64,000 nt of DNA. It comes from Entoloma clypeatum (Eukaryota > Basidiomycota > Agaricomycetes > Agaricales > Entolomataceae). How positions within the stretch are numbered: the stretch's first letter is position 1; each line of letters starts with the position of its first letter. Shown here in pieces: positions 44,991 through 55,733 of the stretch. The translations under genes were made by a program, and so were the position numbers. The stretch spans positions 124,001-188,000 of the forward strand of contig OY751487.1 in the NCBI GenBank assembly GCA_963565915.1, written 5' to 3'. Under the pieces are notes generated by a model that was not told where the DNA came from, searched no databases, and saw nothing but the letters and a program-made list of their open reading frames with translations.

Positions 44991-45610
44991 TTTGCTTTGC
45001 AAGGTAGAATATGAGGATGAGAGAGTGGGAGAACACTGGCAAGGATACAGTGGCTTACAAAACTGCCCCAATGTTACCTCGTTTTTGAATGTTTTATATA
45101 TAGCTTGGGAATGAGAACAAATAAAACCAAAGTGCAAGTTGATGACTAATACTAATTAATCCTGGCTATCCACCAAAAAAAGAATTATATAAGTCTGTCA
45201 AAAAATGATGGGGATATAATCAAAATAAGACAGGGACTCATTGGGGCAGTTTTGTAACTCAGTAAAGTTTTCTGATTTTATTCCTATTGTGCAGTGTACG
45301 GTGTCGGTGCATGTCCATGATTGGCACAATGCTTTCACATGCTGATGCACTGATCACTCAGCCAGCTTGTAGAGCCATCACTTTTAAGCAAGTTCTCAAC
45401 AATTTGTTTGAAAAGTGGCCCAGGAGCTGTTGCAAAAGAGTATGTTTGCAGCTCCTCTGGAAACCCTTTTCCCATAGTTTCAGGGAGAATCTCCGTGGCA
45501 ACTGTGCAGATCCCCAAATTATTTCCTAGAACCTCAAAATGTATGTTTGCAATAGTTCATGTGAAGAAAGCATGTGATTATGTTAGATAATGTTTTTGTG
45601 TGCTCACAGT
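44991..45610. other. No gene supported
   Basis: AT-rich. It may contain the decayed 5' part of the LINE that starts to be readable at about 45611. Confidence 0.35.
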
Positions 45611-46709
45611 GAATCACCATTACCAACTGTGCATCATCCAAGCTAGCCCTCATGAACTTTCCACGCACTCCTCATGATCATGCACCAACTGACTTGGTCC
45701 TCTCTAGACCCAACCAAGATGGCTTGTTCATGACACAGACCATCAAAACCATCCCCACATATAAATACCTCGGCGTCATCTTTGACTCAAAATTACGCTG
45801 GACTGCCCACCACCACAAGATGTCCACCAATGTGACCTGGTGGACCAACCAAGGTTCTCGCCTCTCCAAGATGTCAGGGGGAATGCCGGCGCACCGAATC
45901 TGCCAACTATACAACATAGTGGCCGTCCCCGCCTTCACCTATGCAGCAGATGTTTGGTATACCAGGATCTGCCCCTCTCCCTCCAGCAAGAAGTGTACGG
46001 GCTGAGTTGCTGTCCCCAACAAACTAGCCCCAGCGCAGCGGTGCGCAGCCAAGCTCATCACAGGAGCCTTAAACACCACGGCAGGTGACACTCTAGATGC
46101 ACATGCTAACCTACTCCCTTTAGACCTACTCCTCAACAAAGTCCTCCACCAAGCCACACTCTGCCTCGCTCCCTCCTACCCACCCCCTCCACACCCCAGT
46201 CCACAAGGCCACCAGACGCTTCGTGCGCAGACACAGATCCCCCCTACACAACCTTCTCGATGACCTGGACTGCGACCCCTCGCTACTGGAGCAAATCTCG
46301 CCAACCCATTGTTGGCCGAACTACATCCCATCCTTCACCACTCACATACCCGAGGACAAACTATCAGCCCTATCTGCAGCTGAGGACAACCACCACAAAG
46401 CCCATGTGACTGTTTACTGCGACAGGTCAGGCTTCGAGGACAAAATCGGGGCCTCTGCAGTTCTTTACACCAACACCACCGAATCCCAGCACCTCCAATA
46501 CCACCTAGGCTCAGCATCAAACCACACAGTCTATGAAGCCGAAATTGTAGGCTTTACGCTCGCTCTTCACATGCTGACCACCCTCCAGACCCCCCTTCAC
46601 ACCTTTATCGTCATTGGCTCAGACAGCCAAGCAGCCATATGGGCCCTCAACAACCAGCAACCCCACCCAGCCCACCATCTCCTTGACCGTGTCCATGACA
46701 CCACAGAGA

Positions 46710-46850
46710 TAGTGTTTGAAAGTCCAGTCCAGTCCGGTTTTTTGCCCAAAAAATTGAGAACCTAGAACCAAGACTGGTTGAGTGGTTTCTCCAAAAAACT
46801 GAGACCAGGGCTGGACTGGTCAAAGACTGGTGAACCAGTCTTTTCTTTCT
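46710..46850. mobile_element. MITE-like insertion inside the LINE RNase H
   Basis: Starts TAGTGTTTGAAAGTCC with the same CCGGTTTTTTG subterminal motif as the MITE at 12922. The LINE reading frame breaks here and resumes with DKLAKQAAQG. The right end lacks the TIR, so the copy is truncated. Confidence 0.55.
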
Positions 46851-47042
46851 CCAGACAAACTAGCTAAACAAGCTGCCCAAGGAACCACAAGCATGCCCAC
46901 CCTCCTCCCAACCTTCCTCCAGAGAAAACCCCTCTCCAAAAGCCTAACCACCCTCCACCAAACCCATCTTTCCAACCTCAAGTCCCAATGGTTGCATCAT
47001 CCCCACGCTTCCCCTCCATGAGCATCATTGACAAGATGCTCC

Positions 47043-47417
47043 TGTAAGGGCAACCACTTTCACTTTTTACTTTTCCTTTCCTTTCTTCCTCTCCTTTCTA
47101 TTCCACCACCTCCGACGTCCTCCGATCGTATCCGCTGTCTCCAATATCTTATCTGCCTCTCCGCATCCGACGACTCTGCCCCCATCCGCTACTCCGCACG
47201 TCGGATCACAGGTACTATCATTCATCTTGTTTCCATTCATCCTTCATTGCTACTCCCGATCATTGCTCATCATTCATGCGTCTCGTTTTATCTCTTATTT
47301 CATATCTCATTTTACTATTTATCTCGCTAGCTTGCAGGGGAATCCTTAGAACTTTCTCTTCGGATCTCCCTTGCAAGTATCTGAGTTTGAGTCTTGGATC
47401 GTAAGGTCACCCTTACA
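47043..47417 (+). repeat. 5' LTR of element C
   Basis: 375 bp. Contains AGAACTTTCT (47348-47357), the predicted RNA 5' end, complementary to the PBS just past the LTR. Confidence 0.9.
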
Positions 47418-47419
47418 GT

Positions 47420-47429
47420 AGAAAGTTCT
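47420..47429 (+). promoter_or_regulatory. Self-priming PBS of element C
   Basis: AGAAAGTTCT starts two bases after the LTR and is the exact reverse complement of 47348-47357. Confidence 0.65.
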
Positions 47430-47583
47430 CTTCTAATTGGACCGGGTCCGATTGCATTGTTGTCACGATTCCGTGCTTCGGAGCAGCTTCATTTGCATCC
47501 GACTGATACATCTCACACCCCTTCCAGTTCTTCTAATTACCTCTCCGTAACTGGTGATTCTGCTCCGCGCATAGATTTGGACG

Positions 47584-49371
47584 GACCACAAAAATCTTGA
47601 GTATTTCATGACAGCTCAAAAACTAAATCGACAACAGGCTAGATGGTCCTTATACCTCGCTCGCTTCGATTTCAAAATGCACCATCGACCTGGCAAGTCA
47701 ATGGGCAAGTCCGATGCTTTGTCCCGATGAGCGGACCACGGAGACGGATCGCGGGACAATGAAAACATCATCCTTCTTCGACCAGAATTGTTTGCAGTGC
47801 GAGCAATGCATGGGGTAACTGTTCAAGGGGAAGAATGTGACGTCCTCCACCAGGTCCGACAGGGAATCCGAGAGGGGTTACTGGAGGATAGTGTGGCGGA
47901 GGTCGTCAAATCCCTTCCGACCGTCAGAGCGGGATCCATCCGTAGTGCGGAGTGGAGGCAAGCGGAAGGTTTGCTCTACTTCAGGGATCATATCTATGTT
48001 CCTAACAATCCCCAACTGCGTCATCAGATTCTCACACAACACCATGACACTCCGGTGGCCGGACATCCTGGACGGTGGAAAACCTTGGAACTGGTGTCGC
48101 ACAATTACTGGTGGCCACACATGTCTCATTTAATAGGTCAATATTGCAAGACATGCGACCCATGCCTCTGCACCAAGGTCCGACGCACTCCGCCCTCTGG
48201 AGAGCTCAATCCGCTACCGGTCCCCACAGAGCAATGGCAAGTAACCAGTGTTGACTTCATTACTGAACTACCAGAAGCCCACGGCTACGACGCTATCATG
48301 GTCGTAGTGGACTCAGTAGGAAAGCGGGGACACTTCATCCCGACGCACTTCATCCCGACGCACTCCGACATCTCCGCACTTGGGACTGCACGCTCCTATG
48401 TTCAAAATGTCTGGAAACTCCACGGACTACCAGAGGCCATTGTCTCCAACCGAGGACCACAGTTTGTCGCCAAGTTCACGCGCGAACTATACAGGCTGCT
48501 TAACATTAAGGTTGCTGCCTCGACAGCCTACCATCTGCAGTCGGATGGACAGACGGAGCAGGTCAATCAAGGATTGGAACAATACCTTCGCCTATTCGTC
48601 AATGAACGTCAAGACGATTGGGATGAATGGCTTCCGATGGCGGAATTTGCATACAACAACCATGTTCATGCATCGACATGTCAAACTCCATTCTACATTG
48701 ACACCGGCTGCCATCCGCGCATGGGATTCAAACCTCACAAGAAGTGGACAGAGATCGAGGCAGTAGCAGATTTCAGCGAGCGGATGAAGTCTGCTCTGGA
48801 GGAGGCTCACGCAGCACTGACAAAGGCAAAAGACGACATGGCGCGATACTACAACCAGCATCGGAGCACCACTCCGACATTCCGCCTGGGGGACAAGGTC
48901 TTTTTAGACTCATCAGACCTCAAAACCACCCGACCCACAAAAAAACTTGCACATTGATACATAGGCCCTTTCCCAGTGGTCCGACCTGTCGGAACACATG
49001 CCTACGAACTTCGCCTTCCCCCTTCCATGTCCCGCGTTCATCCAATATTCCATATCGTCAAACTTTCACTAGTTCCTGACAACCCTTTCCGATGCCAAGT
49101 CCGCTCTCCTCCGCCTCCGACAGTAGTTGGAGAAGAATTGGAGTACGATGTTGAAAACCTCTTGGACAGCCGACTGCATCGAGGCAAGCTTCAATTCTTG
49201 GTCAAATGGAAGGGATATGGCTACGAAGAGAATTCCTGGGAAGCAGAAGACAATGTCCACGCTCCGCGTCTAGTCTGCGACTTCTACCGACGCCATCCGG
49301 GAGCTCCGCGGCGGATCGCTGCCGCGATATTCGACTCATTTCGCCTGACACGTCGAGACGCCGTGCCTTGA
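47584..49371 (+). pseudogene. pol: RNase H tail, integrase and chromodomain of element C
   Basis: One frame runs from DHKNLEYF (end of RNase H) through the HHCC zinc region, integrase core and chromodomain to TGA at 49371. TGA codons interrupt it at 47728-47730 and 48955-48957. The second catalytic aspartate is changed (SNRGPQF instead of SDRGPQF). A 15-bp in-frame duplication repeats HFIPT near 48331-48360. It cannot make an active integrase. Confidence 0.9.
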
Positions 49372-49757
49372 AGGGGGGGTGATGTAAGGGCAACCACTTT
49401 CACTTTTTACTTTTCCTTTCCTTTCTTCCTCTCCTTTCTATTCCACCATCTCCGACGTCCTCTGATCGTATCTGCTGTCTCTGACATCTTATCTGCCTCT
49501 CCGCATCCGACGACTCTGCCCCCATCCGCTACTCCGCACGTCGGATCACAGGTACTATCATTCATCTTGTTTCCATTCATCCTTCATTGCTACTCCCGAT
49601 CATTGCTCATCATTCATGCGTCTCGTTTTATCTCTTATTTCATATCTCATTTTACTATTTATCTCGCTAGCTTGCAGGGGAATCCTTAGAACTTTCTCTT
49701 CGGATCTCCCTTGCAAGTATCTGAGTTTGAGTCTTGGATCGTAAGGTCGCCCTTACA
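49371..49757 (+). repeat. Polypurine tract and 3' LTR of element C
   Basis: GAAGGGGGGGTGA (about 49370-49382) precedes the 375-bp LTR at 49383-49757. C-to-T type differences from the 5' LTR predominate. Confidence 0.88.
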
Positions 49758-50109
49758 GCTCCCATCAAAGAAATACCTGAAGCTCATTGCCAACCTCGAC
49801 TGCCAACAATTAGCAATCCTCACCCAACTCAGGACAGGCCACTGCCTGCTCAACCAACATCTCTTCCGCATACATGATTCTGAGACCCCCACATGCCCCC
49901 ACTGCCGTGGACTGGTCCCCAAGATGGTCCACCACTTCCTCATTATCTGCCCTCACTACCAACATGAGAGACATACACTAAGATGCAAACTACGATGCAA
50001 AGCTGGGTCCATCCCCTTCCTCCTATCTGATCCCTCTGCACTCAAGCCCCTCCTCGACTTCATCCAGTCCTCAAAATGCTTCGCTCCACCCACCACGCAA
50101 AATATCTGA

Positions 50110-51060
50110 ACCGGCCACTAACACCCATCACACCCCTTCATCCTGCCCCCTACCGACATATACCCTTCCCTAACCCCCCCCCCCCCAACCGGTAGACACC
50201 TGTTGAGGTCGCCCCTACCCTTCCCACTCTACGGACCTGTAGTCCACCCACGCGACCCACCACACACATGACTCACCTTTCTCAGGAGTTAACAGGGGAG
50301 CATGGTCTAAAACGGTGGAGGATACACCAGCCTGTTCATTCTCTGCTGCCTAGTCAGTGGGGGGACATGGCATTCCATGGCTCTTGTAGTTCTGACACAT
50401 GGAGTATGCTGGAATAATCCGAGCATTGACTTAACACATCGCCTACACCATGCTTGCCTGCTTATCTACCTGTCCGCATGTAATGTGTACCATAGGAACT
50501 CAGTTTCTCCAGCACAATAAATCTGATTTAAAAAACTGTGCATCGAAGCATGGATACATTGAATTTACTTGCGTTCATGATGGCTGCCATATCACATCAT
50601 ACATGCCTCAACCAGCTTGCCTTGTTGGCAGTTTCCGATGATCTTGATCCACCTGAAGATCCAGCCCAGACACTGATGATGTTGGATGAGGAGGGGGAGG
50701 ATCAGCTTGCACCACAGCTCAGCCAAGGTGGCTTTCAAGTAACGGAGGAAAATTCATCAGCAAAGTGGTCCCCAAGCTGGTAGCAAACCATAGCAAACAC
50801 ACTCACATACATAGCAGCCATAGCACTATGTAGTGACCTCACTGACAGGTGTAGCAATGTAGCACTATAGTACCATAGCATTGTAGTGTAGAAGCCTGGA
50901 AGCACCATAGTATTGTAGTCTCATAGCCTGGTGTAGTACTCAATATTTCTATAGATTGACACTTTTGCATGCCACAAAGCTGCTCAAAACCAAATTACAA
51001 TATGAAAACGGGCATCAAATATTGTGTTACACTAAAAATATACAACAAAGGAGATATCAG
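50110..51060. other. LINE 3' flank and AT-rich sequence
   Basis: Probably begins with the LINE 3' UTR (C-rich near 50170). No gene supported. Confidence 0.35.
50795..50945. repeat. TAGCACTATAG-type short repeats, left cluster
   Basis: Many variants of CATAG, TAGCACTA and TGTAGTG packed in 150 bp. A similar cluster lies at 59815-59990, on the other side of the foldback repeat, suggesting subterminal regions of one large element. Confidence 0.55.
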
Positions 51061-51272
51061 GAGTCATCACTTGCCACCCATGCATCCCACATGCCCTGTG
51101 TCCCCCGCCTCACCCACGCGAGGTCTCTCTCGTCACCGCCATTCTTATGTCTCCTCTGCCTTCCTGTCCCATCATTTTTGTGGGTCCCATGCGCGGGTCC
51201 CTGACTTGCACCCGCGCGTCATCTCATGTCCCTCGGCCCTCGTCACCGCGTCCTGTACGCCCCTCAGCTGCG
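51061..51272. repeat. Left piece of the GC-rich foldback repeat
   Basis: Its right end (CCCCTCAGCTGCG) joins directly to 57889 once the solo LTR is removed. Motifs such as CACCCGCGCGTCATCTCATG recur in the main part and, inverted, beyond 58900. Confidence 0.7.
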
Positions 51273-51517
51273 TGTTATGGATTCGCTATCCATGGCATTG
51301 ATCGCTCGGACAAGATACAAGACATAGAGGCCTTATCTGATTAATGGCCAGTTTCATATTATCTATTGGTTTCATGCTTACTATTCACTTTTACATCATT
51401 CGGACCCCGGCCTCCGCTTACTCACTACAGTATGGTCATCATTACCATATCTAGATGGTTACTCTCACACATCCTTGACATTGTGTTACTTATTGGACTA
51501 TACTTAGATACTCTGAC

Positions 51518-51805
51518 TGTTGAGGCGACGCTAAGTCAAACGACGTCGCGAGCCCAAACTTAAGAACGAAGTGGAAAATGTGAAGTGAACTGAATTGCCC
51601 AGAGACCCAGCGGGAATCTCAAGAGAACAAGCTATCGAATACAAGTGAAAGTACTCTACTTATATATGTAAATTCCATGAGGCTGCGTTGTGGCAGCGTC
51701 ATGCTGCGTGATAATGATAAGATGTCCTCATGTGCGATATGATGTAGATAAGATAAGATCGAGATAAGATAAGATAAAGTGAAAAGTGAAAATACGATCA
51801 TAACA
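51518..51805 (-). repeat. 3' LTR of element D
   Basis: 288 bp. The polypurine tract AGAAAGGGGGTAA (minus strand) lies immediately before it at about 51806-51818, overlapping the pol stop codon region. Confidence 0.93.
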
Positions 51806-51816
51806 TTACCCCCTTT

Positions 51817-54800
51817 CTAGATCTCGACTTCCAGGCGAGATATGATGTCGTCCGGGGTGTTCGTGAAATTTTCATATGGTTTAAATTCCAATCCTTCAAA
51901 GATGTTTGCGCGTAAGCGCCGAGGTGCATTCGGGTTTAATTTAAAGAAGTCCTCCACCGCTTCCTTGGCATGTTCTAGGTGATCCTCGGGTTCCCACGTG
52001 TTGTGGTCCTGAGTCAGACCCTCCCATTGCACTAAATATTCCAGTTTTCCTCTCTTCAACCTTGAGTCAATAACTTTTGCGACATCGTACTCCTCTTCGC
52101 CATTGATAACTATCGGGTTTGGTGCCTGCACCCTTTGTGACATAAATAGTGGTTCCTTAAATAATCGGACTCGTGATACATTGATGACCGGGTGGATTTT
52201 CCAGGTTTTCGGTAATTTAAGTTCTACGGCGTGTGACGAAATGATTTTGGTTACGGTATAGGGTCCAATCCATCGTTCGGCAAGTTTCTTTAAGGGTCGG
52301 TTCAACTTCAGGTCTTTAGTCGATAACCAAACTTTGTCGCCAACTTGGTAAACTGGTGCATCACCCCGTTTCAGGTTCGCATACCGTTCCATCTCTTCTC
52401 GTGCTTTTACTAGCGCCGCTTCCGCCTCCTCATGAATCTTCTTCATTCGCTCTGCGAATTCTTTTGCCGGTTCTGACTTTTCTGCCCTCCGAGGTTCTAC
52501 GCCCATCCTAGGGTTAAACCCATAATTTACAAAGAACGGCGAAAACTGAGTTGCCGTGTGAATTTTATTATTATAGGCGAACTCCGCGGTTGCCATCCAT
52601 TCGGGCCAATCTGTTTGCCGATGGGAAATAAATGATCTTAGATATTGTTCCAACTCCTGGTTGATGCGTTCCGTCTGTCCGTCTGTTTGCGGATGATACG
52701 CCGTTGATAATTTAGTTGTGATCCCCAATATTTTATTTAGTTCCTTCATAAATATTGCCGCAAATTGTGGTCCTCGATCTGACGTTAATGATTCTGGCAA
52801 TCCATGAAGTTTCCAGACTTCGTCCCGATATAGTTTAGCTAATCCTTCTGCTGAGACTTCATCGCGTGTTTTGATAAAGTGTGATTGCTTTGTTGATCTG
52901 CAAGCCACGACTAATACTGCGTTGTACCCCTGAGCTTCTGGGAGTCCTACGATAAAATCTGCTGTAACATGTTTCCATGGTCCTGCATGTTCCGTGTTTG
53001 CTTTTAATTTACCGGCTAGCGGTTGAGGCACGTTTTTTGATCGTTGACATCTGTCGCAGCCCTCGACGTATGCTTTGACCATGTTTGTAATACTAGGCCA
53101 CCAATAATTTCGTGTAACCAATTCCAGGGTCTTCCACTGCCCTGGGTGTCCTGCAACTGGGTTGTCGTGGTGTAATTTAATTATTTCCTCCCTGAGTTCC
53201 TGACTTTTCGGAACATAAACCTTTCCTCTATGTAACCAGAGTCCCTGCTCTTCATGCCATTCATCTGCGCGCAATGTTTTGGTATTTGTTTTCTTTAACT
53301 CTTCCACTGCTTTCAACACTTGTTCGTCAAACTCTTTGGCATCCCTGATGCGTTTTAATAGTTTACTTTCTTCTCCATCAATAAGTATGTGACCTCGATC
53401 CATTGCTCGCAAGTGGAAGTATTCCGGTTTTAATAATGTTACGTCTTCGTTGTCATTTTCCACCCCCTTTCTATGATCGACCCTTCTCGAAAGAGCGTCC
53501 GCCTTTCCCATTGAGGTGCCAGCTTTGTGTATTAATTTAAAGTTGAAGCGTGTTAGATACAACGCCCAGCGTGCTTGTCTGCGATTAAGCTTTCGTCCCT
53601 GCATGAAGTATTCGAGGTTTTTATGATCGGTCCAGATCTCGACCTCATGTTTGGCTCCTTCAAGGTGGTGTCTCCATGCTTCCAGCGCTCGAATTATGCC
53701 CAGCATTTCTTTATCGTGTACGTCATAATTTCGTTCCACATCATTTAATCCTTTAGATAGAAAGGCACATGGCCTCCATTTCTCATCCTCGCATTCCATA
53801 GATAGAATTGCTCCTGTAGCAAAGTCCGATGCGTCTGATTCTACTCTCAACTTCCGATCCGGATCGGGAGATACTAATATAGGTGCCTTCGTAAATAATT
53901 TCTTTAGCATATCAAATGCTTCCTCCTGTTCCTCTTTCCAATTCCAGATTGTTTCTTTCCTTGTTAATTTATGTAGTGGCCCTGCCACTTTAGAGAAGTC
54001 CTTGACAAATCTTCGATAGAAATTGGCCAATCCTAGAAACGACTGGACTTCTTTGACTTTTGTTGGTTTCGGCCATTGTTTGATGGCGTCTACTTTTGAA
54101 GGATCCATTCGAATTCCGTCTTTCCCAATAATTAACCCTAAGAACTCTATTTCGTCTCGGTCAAAGAAACATTTTCCTGGTTTTAAGAATAAGTCGTTTT
54201 CTCGTAATCTTTTTAGAATTTCCTCCACAATTTCACTGTGTCCTTTTTCTCCTTCAGTTGCTACCAATATATCATCGATATAGATAACTACGTCTCCTTG
54301 ATCAATCAAGTCTCTAAATATGTCGTTCATCATAGTTTGAAACGTGCTTGGGGAATTATTTAATCCGAAGAACATAACTGTTGGTTCGAAAGCTCCATCT
54401 GGGGTTGTGAATGCCGCTTTCCACTCGTCTCCTTCTTTGATGCGTACATTGTTATACCCCCATCTGAGGTCCATTTTGGTAAACCTTTTCTTTCCCTTTA
54501 ATTTATCGATCAATTCCGGAATCAACGGGAGTGGATAATTATTGCGAACGGTCCAGCTGTTAATGTGTCGGTAATCCTGTACCATTCGTTTCTTTCCGTC
54601 TTTTTTGGGTATAAAGAATACTGGCAAAGTTTGTGGTGACTTGGTAGGTCGAATATATCCTTTGCGTAATTGATCGTTTACAAATTCGGATACTTCTTTC
54701 CTTTCATCCGGTGACAGGGGATAGACTTTGGCCTTTTTTGGTACGAAATCCGGTTTTAAGTCTATAGCCTGGTCCCATGGTTTCCTGACTGGTAATCTCT

Positions 54801-55698
54801 CCGATGCTTTCTTTTCAAAGACTGATAAATATTTGTGATATTTCCGGGGGACAACCTGTTCTGCCGGTACTTCATCTGAGGGTTCTCCTTTGGCTGCCCT
54901 GAGCGTGTGGATTACTTCCTCCTCCATTTCTTCCTCATTTCCTTCTACTACTTCTTCCATTCTTCCGCCCCATCTGGTTCTTGCAGTTTTATTTAAATAA
55001 CGTGTTCGACGCATGCCACATTCTTCTGGACATCTTGATAGTTTAATTTCCGCCTTTTCCCAATCGATTTCTGGATTATGGCGTTTCAGCCAGGTATGTC
55101 CAACAATAATTTTAGCTTTCCCTAGGTTGCATGCCTCAAACACGGCTATCTCCACATGTCCTTTATACCGCATAGCCATGACTGCTTCATGCGTGATCGA
55201 ACCTCCTTGGTTAAGCGTGCCATCAACGTTGTAGACCCGAATGGGGAAAGGTAGTTCCCTTAATTTAATGTTGTTCCTTTTGGCGAAGTCCAGATCTATG
55301 AACATCCCTGTCGCCCCTGAGTCTAATAATGCTTCAACATCAAATGTGCGTTTGTCCTGCAACGTTTCCAGCGTGATTTTCATCATAAGCTCCTTTTCCA
55401 AAGAAGCGGATCGAATAAAAGATGGTTCCCCCATAGAGTCCGTTTGCCTAGTTAAATTATCTGATTCTTTGCAACAGGGAATTAAGCATTCATCCGTAGG
55501 GGACGAACCAAGCCTCGTTTCTGAGGGCTCCCCAATGATATAGTTTACAAGGGTATCTAAGTCCGATTCATCTTTTTTTGGTTTTTCTTTCCTACTAGGT
55601 TTATCTAATAGTATTTTATTGTACGTAACTGCAGCATCCGTAAGTTTCTGAAACCAAGATTTTACAATGTCCTTATGTACGTAAGAGTCTATAGGCAA
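51817..55698 (-). CDS. pol: Pol polyprotein of element D: PR-RT-RNase H-IN-chromodomain
   Basis: 1293 residues counted from the TTG at 55698; the frame is open further upstream into gag and is -1 relative to it. Protease DSGATG is near residue 125. RT has FFGLNNSP and YIDD near 472. The RNase H acidic motif is VESDAS, followed by TDHKNLEYF. The integrase has the HH..CC zinc region (HHDNPVAGHPGQW...CDRC) and catalytic residues in ADFIVGLP, SDRGPQF and GQTERINQE. The C-terminal chromodomain ends near the last residues. No stop or frameshift is seen. It is the only uninterrupted, recently inserted pol in the window. Confidence 0.96.
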   Translation of the reverse strand: MPIDSYVHKDIVKSWFQKLTDAAVTYNKILLDKPSRKEKPKKDESDLDTLVNYIIGEPSETRLGSSPTDECLIPCCKESDNLTRQTDSMGEPSFIRSASLEKELMMKITLETLQDKRTFDVEALLDSGATGMFIDLDFAKRNNIKLRELPFPIRVYNVDGTLNQGGSITHEAVMAMRYKGHVEIAVFEACNLGKAKIIVGHTWLKRHNPEIDWEKAEIKLSRCPEECGMRRTRYLNKTARTRWGGRMEEVVEGNEEEMEEEVIHTLRAAKGEPSDEVPAEQVVPRKYHKYLSVFEKKASERLPVRKPWDQAIDLKPDFVPKKAKVYPLSPDERKEVSEFVNDQLRKGYIRPTKSPQTLPVFFIPKKDGKKRMVQDYRHINSWTVRNNYPLPLIPELIDKLKGKKRFTKMDLRWGYNNVRIKEGDEWKAAFTTPDGAFEPTVMFFGLNNSPSTFQTMMNDIFRDLIDQGDVVIYIDDILVATEGEKGHSEIVEEILKRLRENDLFLKPGKCFFDRDEIEFLGLIIGKDGIRMDPSKVDAIKQWPKPTKVKEVQSFLGLANFYRRFVKDFSKVAGPLHKLTRKETIWNWKEEQEEAFDMLKKLFTKAPILVSPDPDRKLRVESDASDFATGAILSMECEDEKWRPCAFLSKGLNDVERNYDVHDKEMLGIIRALEAWRHHLEGAKHEVEIWTDHKNLEYFMQGRKLNRRQARWALYLTRFNFKLIHKAGTSMGKADALSRRVDHRKGVENDNEDVTLLKPEYFHLRAMDRGHILIDGEESKLLKRIRDAKEFDEQVLKAVEELKKTNTKTLRADEWHEEQGLWLHRGKVYVPKSQELREEIIKLHHDNPVAGHPGQWKTLELVTRNYWWPSITNMVKAYVEGCDRCQRSKNVPQPLAGKLKANTEHAGPWKHVTADFIVGLPEAQGYNAVLVVACRSTKQSHFIKTRDEVSAEGLAKLYRDEVWKLHGLPESLTSDRGPQFAAIFMKELNKILGITTKLSTAYHPQTDGQTERINQELEQYLRSFISHRQTDWPEWMATAEFAYNNKIHTATQFSPFFVNYGFNPRMGVEPRRAEKSEPAKEFAERMKKIHEEAEAALVKAREEMERYANLKRGDAPVYQVGDKVWLSTKDLKLNRPLKKLAERWIGPYTVTKIISSHAVELKLPKTWKIHPVINVSRVRLFKEPLFMSQRVQAPNPIVINGEEEYDVAKVIDSRLKRGKLEYLVQWEGLTQDHNTWEPEDHLEHAKEAVEDFFKLNPNAPRRLRANIFEGLEFKPYENFTNTPDDIISRLEVEI

Positions 55699-55733
55699 AC
55701 ATTCATATCGATTCGTCAGAGCCAGCGGGGGAT

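Larger units (their letters stand above)
47043..49757 (+). mobile_element. Ty3/gypsy element C, internally deleted
   Basis: 2,715 bp with two 375-bp LTRs (TGTAAGGG...CCCTTACA). GCTCC flanks both ends (47038-47042 and 49758-49762). I count about seven differences between the LTRs. Gag, protease and most of RT are missing: the leader jumps into the RNase H tail near 47584. The insertion sits inside the LINE. Confidence 0.92.
45611..50109 (+). mobile_element. LINE (non-LTR retrotransposon) 3' half, interrupted twice
   Basis: Readable LINE parts are 45611-46709, about 46851-47042 and 49758-50109. They encode the C-terminal part of the reverse transcriptase ('SKLALMNF', 'YKYLGVIFDSKLRW'), then RNase H (acidic residues in VYCDRSG, YEAEIVG and IGSDSQAAI), then the tail with a C-x2-C-x8-H-type zinc motif (CPHCRGLVPKMVHHF..CPHY) and stop near 50109. 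Joining 47042 to 49763 restores a continuous frame. The 5' part (endonuclease, main RT) is absent and there are stops, so it is dead. The RNase H and zinc tail resemble Tad1-like fungal LINEs. Confidence 0.85.

Noticed and set aside
45287..45529. 80-codon frame upstream of the LINE
   Set aside because: Does not match the LINE frame and shows no domain.
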